Origin: Gemmatimonadota bacterium
GTDB taxonomy: Bacteria > Gemmatimonadota > Gemmatimonadetes > Longimicrobiales > Longimicrobiaceae
Length of the DNA: 9,002 nt
NCBI GenBank assembly: GCA_019348265.1
Contig: JAHWJV010000120.1
Span: forward strand, 1 to 9,002
Direction: 5' to 3'
In this document: piece by piece, positions 6,789-9,002 of the stretch
Layout of the letters: the number at the start of each line of letters is the position of its first letter
Numbering within the stretch: position 1 is the stretch's first letter
The notes under the pieces: generated by a model
Database searches by the model: none
The model's input: the letters and a program-made list of their open reading frames with translations, nothing else
Told to the model about the DNA's origin: nothing
Program-made: the position numbers and the translations under genes

Positions 6789-6821
6789 AAAAGAAACCCC
6801 GGCATCCGCGTGGACGCCGGG
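6789..6821 (-). terminator. Intrinsic terminator of rho
   Basis: Read on the - strand, a GC stem CCCGGC/GCCGGG (6816-6821 with 6798-6803) is extended by TCC/GGA (6805-6807 with 6812-6814) around a GCGT loop. TTTCTTTT follows directly (complement of 6789-6796). This is a good intrinsic terminator for the rho transcript, starting about 40 nt past its stop. The stem may also slow + strand transcription from regulator B, but no T-tract follows on that side. Confidence 0.75.
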
Positions 6822-6842
6822 CACTCCGTCCGCTCTCCCCGC

Positions 6843-6864
6843 CTGTTCTGTCCCCTGTTCCCTA
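6843..6864 (-). repeat. Heptamer repeat copy overlapping the rho stop codon
   Basis: Read on the - strand, this is TAGGGAACAGGGGACAGAAC and two further bases, a degenerate copy of the GGGAACA repeat. The first three bases are the TAG stop of rho. No inverted partner copy is seen toward regulator B, so this may be a single end or a decayed element. Confidence 0.65.
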
Positions 6865-8055
6865 TCGTCCCAGCTTGGTCAACAGCTCCGCATTGTTCTT
6901 CGTACCTTCCATCTGGCGGATCAGCAGCTGGATGGCGTCGACAGGGGGAAGCGAGTGGAGCGCGCGGCGGAGCTGATAGACCTTTTCGATCGCGTCGGGC
7001 GCGATCAGCAGCTCCTCCTTGCGGGTGGCGCTCTTCTCGATGTTGATGGCGGGGAAGATGCGGCGCTCTGCGATTTCGCGGTCGAGGACGATCTCGGCGT
7101 TGCCGGTCCCCTTGAACTCCTCGAAGATCACCTCGTCGCCCCGGCTACCGGTCTCCGTCAGCGCGGTTGCGATGATGGTGAGGCTCCCGCCGCCGCTCCC
7201 CTTCTTTCCCGTCTTGCGGGCGGAGCCGAAGAAGCGCTTCGGCTTTTCCAGGGCGCCGCTGTCGATCCCGCCGGACAAGGTGCGGCCCGTGCCGCGCTCG
7301 CTCGCGTTGTACGCGCGCGCCAGCCGCGTGATGGAATCGAGCAGTATCACCACGTCGCGACCGCTCTCCACCTGCCGCCGGGCGTATTCCAGCGTCATCT
7401 CCGCTACCGCGACATGCCGGTCGGCGGGGCAGTCGAAGGAGGAGGCGATCACCTCGCCGTACCCCACCATCTGCATCTCCGTGACTTCTTCCGGCCGCTC
7501 GTCCACCAGGAGAATGAGCAGCACGGCGTCCGGGTAATTCGTCGCGATACCCTCGATGATCGACTGGAGCAGCATCGTCTTCCCGGCCCGTGCCGGCGCG
7601 ACGATCAGCGCGCGCTGACCTTTGCCGAGCGGGGCGATCAGATCGACGATGCGGTTCGTGTAGTCGTTCTTCTTCCCGCGGACCAGGCCGCACTCGAGCA
7701 TCAGCTGGTCGTCGGGATACGAGGCGGGGAGCGTCCCGAACTCGGGGCGGCGGGCGGCCAGCTCGGGCGCCAGCCCGTTGATCGTCTCCACCTTCTCCAG
7801 CGGCGGGCTCTTCCCCCGCCCAGGGGCTGCCGCCGCCTCGCCCACCACCAGATCGCCGGTCCTCAGTCCGAGGCGCCTGATCGTCGACTGCGGCACGAAC
7901 ACGTCATCCCCCGAAGGCTGGAACCCTTCCGCGACCGAGCGGAGAAAGCCGTTCCCACCGGAGATGATCTCCAGAACGCCGCGTGTAGCCACCAGACTGG
8001 TAGATGCGCCAGATGCGCCAACGCCATCGCGCCGGGAGCGACCGGGTGAACTCAT
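6862..8055 (-). CDS. rho: Transcription termination factor Rho
   Basis: Rho is a hexameric RNA-dependent ATPase and translocase that releases RNA polymerase from untranslated transcripts. This copy has 397 aa against 419 in E. coli. Visible parts in order: an OB/cold-shock RNA-binding domain (about 26-100: GVLEIISGGNGFLRS, then IRRLGLRTGDLV); the P-loop APARAGKT (153-160, K159); LLVDERPEEVTEM (182-194) with the catalytic Glu region; Walker B VVILLDSITRLARAYN (D240); the Q-loop GRTLSGGID (257-265); the R-loop EEFKGTGN (312-319); and TRKEELL. The N-terminal helical domain, about 47 aa in E. coli Rho, is missing. It is replaced by about 25 low-complexity residues, and an in-frame TGA five codons before the ATG excludes an extension. 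Residues about 281-289 (KTGKKGSGG) make a slightly longer loop than in E. coli. No clear Shine-Dalgarno precedes the ATG. Confidence 0.97.
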   Translation of the reverse strand: MSSPGRSRRDGVGASGASTSLVATRGVLEIISGGNGFLRSVAEGFQPSGDDVFVPQSTIRRLGLRTGDLVVGEAAAAPGRGKSPPLEKVETINGLAPELAARRPEFGTLPASYPDDQLMLECGLVRGKKNDYTNRIVDLIAPLGKGQRALIVAPARAGKTMLLQSIIEGIATNYPDAVLLILLVDERPEEVTEMQMVGYGEVIASSFDCPADRHVAVAEMTLEYARRQVESGRDVVILLDSITRLARAYNASERGTGRTLSGGIDSGALEKPKRFFGSARKTGKKGSGGGSLTIIATALTETGSRGDEVIFEEFKGTGNAEIVLDREIAERRIFPAINIEKSATRKEELLIAPDAIEKVYQLRRALHSLPPVDAIQLLIRQMEGTKNNAELLTKLGR

Positions 8056-8149
8056 GAGATTGTCAGGGGATCAGGCTTTCGAGAACTGTGCGGACGAGCC
8101 GGGTGCCGAGTCACGGAAACTCGTGCGTCAAGTTACGTGCCCGACGGCA
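8056..8149 (-). promoter_or_regulatory. Upstream region of rho
   Basis: This stretch carries the rho leader and probably its promoter. On the - strand there is a TTGACG (complement of 8126-8131), a good match to a sigma-70-type -35 box, but no convincing -10 box lies 16-18 nt downstream. No riboswitch-like or Shine-Dalgarno-like pattern stood out. I give it only as a likely location. Confidence 0.25.
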
Positions 8150-8305
8150 TAGGGAACAGGGAACAGCCGGCAGGTCTGTCGGCGGCGGCGCGGGGTGCAA
8201 GCTTCCGCTGACGCCGATCCCCGCAGGGGTCCTTCGCTGCGCTCACGATGACAAGCGGCCCTGGCGATCTCTTCGCTCTCCCCCTTCCCTGTTCCCTGTT
8301 CCCTA
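8150..8305. repeat. 156-bp element with perfect 17-bp terminal inverted repeats
   Basis: The left end TAGGGAACAGGGAACAG (8150-8166) is the exact reverse complement of the right end (8289-8305). Both are built from the GGGAACA heptamer. Inside lies TCCTTCGCTGCGCTCACGAT (8230-8249), a phrase I recall as common in dispersed intergenic repeats of GC-rich bacteria. There is no coding frame of note and no obvious target-site duplication. The element fills about half the 327-bp gap between rho and the PBP2 gene. It may be a non-autonomous mobile element or a REPIN-like repeat. Confidence 0.7.
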
Positions 8306-8382
8306 TCAAGTTCAGGATACCAGTGGCCGAGACTCCCCGTTATCTTCTTCACTCGAACCGCATCCTCACTGCGCAGTAACCC

Positions 8383-9002
8383 GTGGCTCCCACGCACCCG
8401 TTCCACCCGCACGCGCGCCGGCGCCGCGCGGGTCTCGCGAGCCTCCTCATAGGCACACTGGTCTGCTCGCTGGGGTCTGCGTTCTTCCGGACGCAGATCG
8501 TCCAGAACGCCGACTATACGCTGCGGGCGGACGACAACCGGCTGCGGGTGATCACAATACCGGCGCCTCGTGGAGCGGTGTACGACCGGAACGGCGAGCT
8601 GATCGCCGAGACGGTCACGACGTACATGCTCTTCCTGGATACGCCGGCGCTGGACTCGACGAAGGCGGGCCTCGTGGCACTCGCCGGGCCGCTGCAACTT
8701 AGCGATTCGGCCGTCGCGGCGCTGGTGGCGCAGCGGGTGAGGCAGCCGGCGGAGCCGCTGCTGCTCTCGAGCGGGTTGACCTTCGAGCAGGTCTCATGGG
8801 TGGAAGAGCATCGGAGCGAGCTGCCGCGATTGACGCTGGAGGCGCTGCCGCAGCGCCGCTACACCGAGGGCGAGGCGGTCGCGCACCTGATCGGGTACAC
8901 CGCTGAGATCAGCGAGCTGGAGCTCGAGGACTCCGCCACGTGGGGGGATTACAAAGCCGGGCAGATGGTGGGCAAGTCGGGGATCGAGCGGCAGTACGAG
9001 AG
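8383..9002 (+). CDS. mrdA: Penicillin-binding protein 2 (MrdA-type), N-terminal part, runs off right edge
   Basis: The frame from GTG 8383 stays open to the window end, giving 206 codons. An in-frame TAA at 8377 makes this GTG the first possible start. PBP2 is the class B transpeptidase that cross-links peptidoglycan during cell elongation, anchored in the inner membrane by one helix. I see a basic N-terminus (ARRRR at 11-15), one membrane helix about 17-35 (LASLLIGTLVCSLGSAFF), then the family signature of the dimerisation domain: NRLRVITIPAPRGAVYDRNG (52-71), LPQRRYTEGEAVAHLIGYT (155-173) and GKSGIERQYE (197-206). The catalytic SXXK, SXN and KTG motifs lie beyond the window. MrdA usually sits in an mreBCD-mrdA-rodA cluster; here rho is on the other side and no mreBCD is visible, so PBP2 appears to lead its transcription unit. 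PBP3 (FtsI) is less likely because of the GKSGIERQYE context. No clear Shine-Dalgarno precedes the start. Confidence 0.88.
   Translation, partial: MAPTHPFHPHARRRRAGLASLLIGTLVCSLGSAFFRTQIVQNADYTLRADDNRLRVITIPAPRGAVYDRNGELIAETVTTYMLFLDTPALDSTKAGLVALAGPLQLSDSAVAALVAQRVRQPAEPLLLSSGLTFEQVSWVEEHRSELPRLTLEALPQRRYTEGEAVAHLIGYTAEISELELEDSATWGDYKAGQMVGKSGIERQYE

Noticed and set aside
6955..8049. Long + strand open frame (364 codons) opposite rho
   Set aside because: Rho on the other strand is unmistakable. The + strand product is Arg/Leu/Asp-rich with no motif, so it is a GC-driven shadow.
8128..8697. - strand open frame across the repeat element and the PBP2 start
   Set aside because: It runs through a repeat and antisense to a clear PBP2 N-terminus; no domain is seen.
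1..9002. tRNA, rRNA or transposase genes
   Set aside because: I looked for cloverleaf-like or conserved rRNA segments and transposase motifs and saw none.

Overview
This is a GC-rich bacterial window with tightly packed genes. It holds mainly signal transduction genes, followed by the housekeeping genes rho and the start of a class B penicillin-binding protein. Gene content and a dispersed GGGAACA heptamer repeat are what I associate with Gemmatimonadota (Longimicrobium-like). This is recollection, not proof; no rRNA or other marker settles the taxonomy.

Layout. (1) 1-875, + strand: the C-terminal ATPase domain of a sensor histidine kinase runs in from the left edge and overlaps a stand-alone CheY-like receiver by 4 nt. 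(2) 861-995: a short intergenic element with heptamer repeats at both ends in inverted orientation and a GC hairpin inside. It supplies the TAG stop codons of both convergent genes around it. (3) 987-3569, - strand: a GAF-domain histidine kinase followed by a GntR-like winged-helix regulator (A). (4) 3745-6745, + strand, divergent from (3): an unrecognised 148-aa protein, a double-domain KaiC-like ATPase overlapping it by 4 nt, and a second GntR-like regulator (B) paralogous to A. (5) 6746-6861: a convergent gap with a clear terminator for rho. (6) 6862-8055, - strand: Rho transcription terminator lacking the usual N-terminal helical domain. (7) 8056-8382: a divergent spacer holding a 156-bp element with perfect 17-bp terminal inverted repeats. 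(8) 8383 to the right edge, + strand: the N-terminal part of a PBP2/MrdA-type transpeptidase.

How it may work together. The most interesting part is 987-6745, a divergent and nearly symmetrical locus. Its centre is a promoter region between a GAF histidine kinase on one side and an unknown small protein plus KaiC-like ATPase on the other. Each arm ends in a copy of the same paralogous winged-helix regulator family. This looks like a self-contained sensory module: a kinase, a RecA-fold ATPase hub and two regulators with an uncharacterised ligand-binding-like C-terminal domain. No KaiA or KaiB is visible. The functional link is inference from gene order only.
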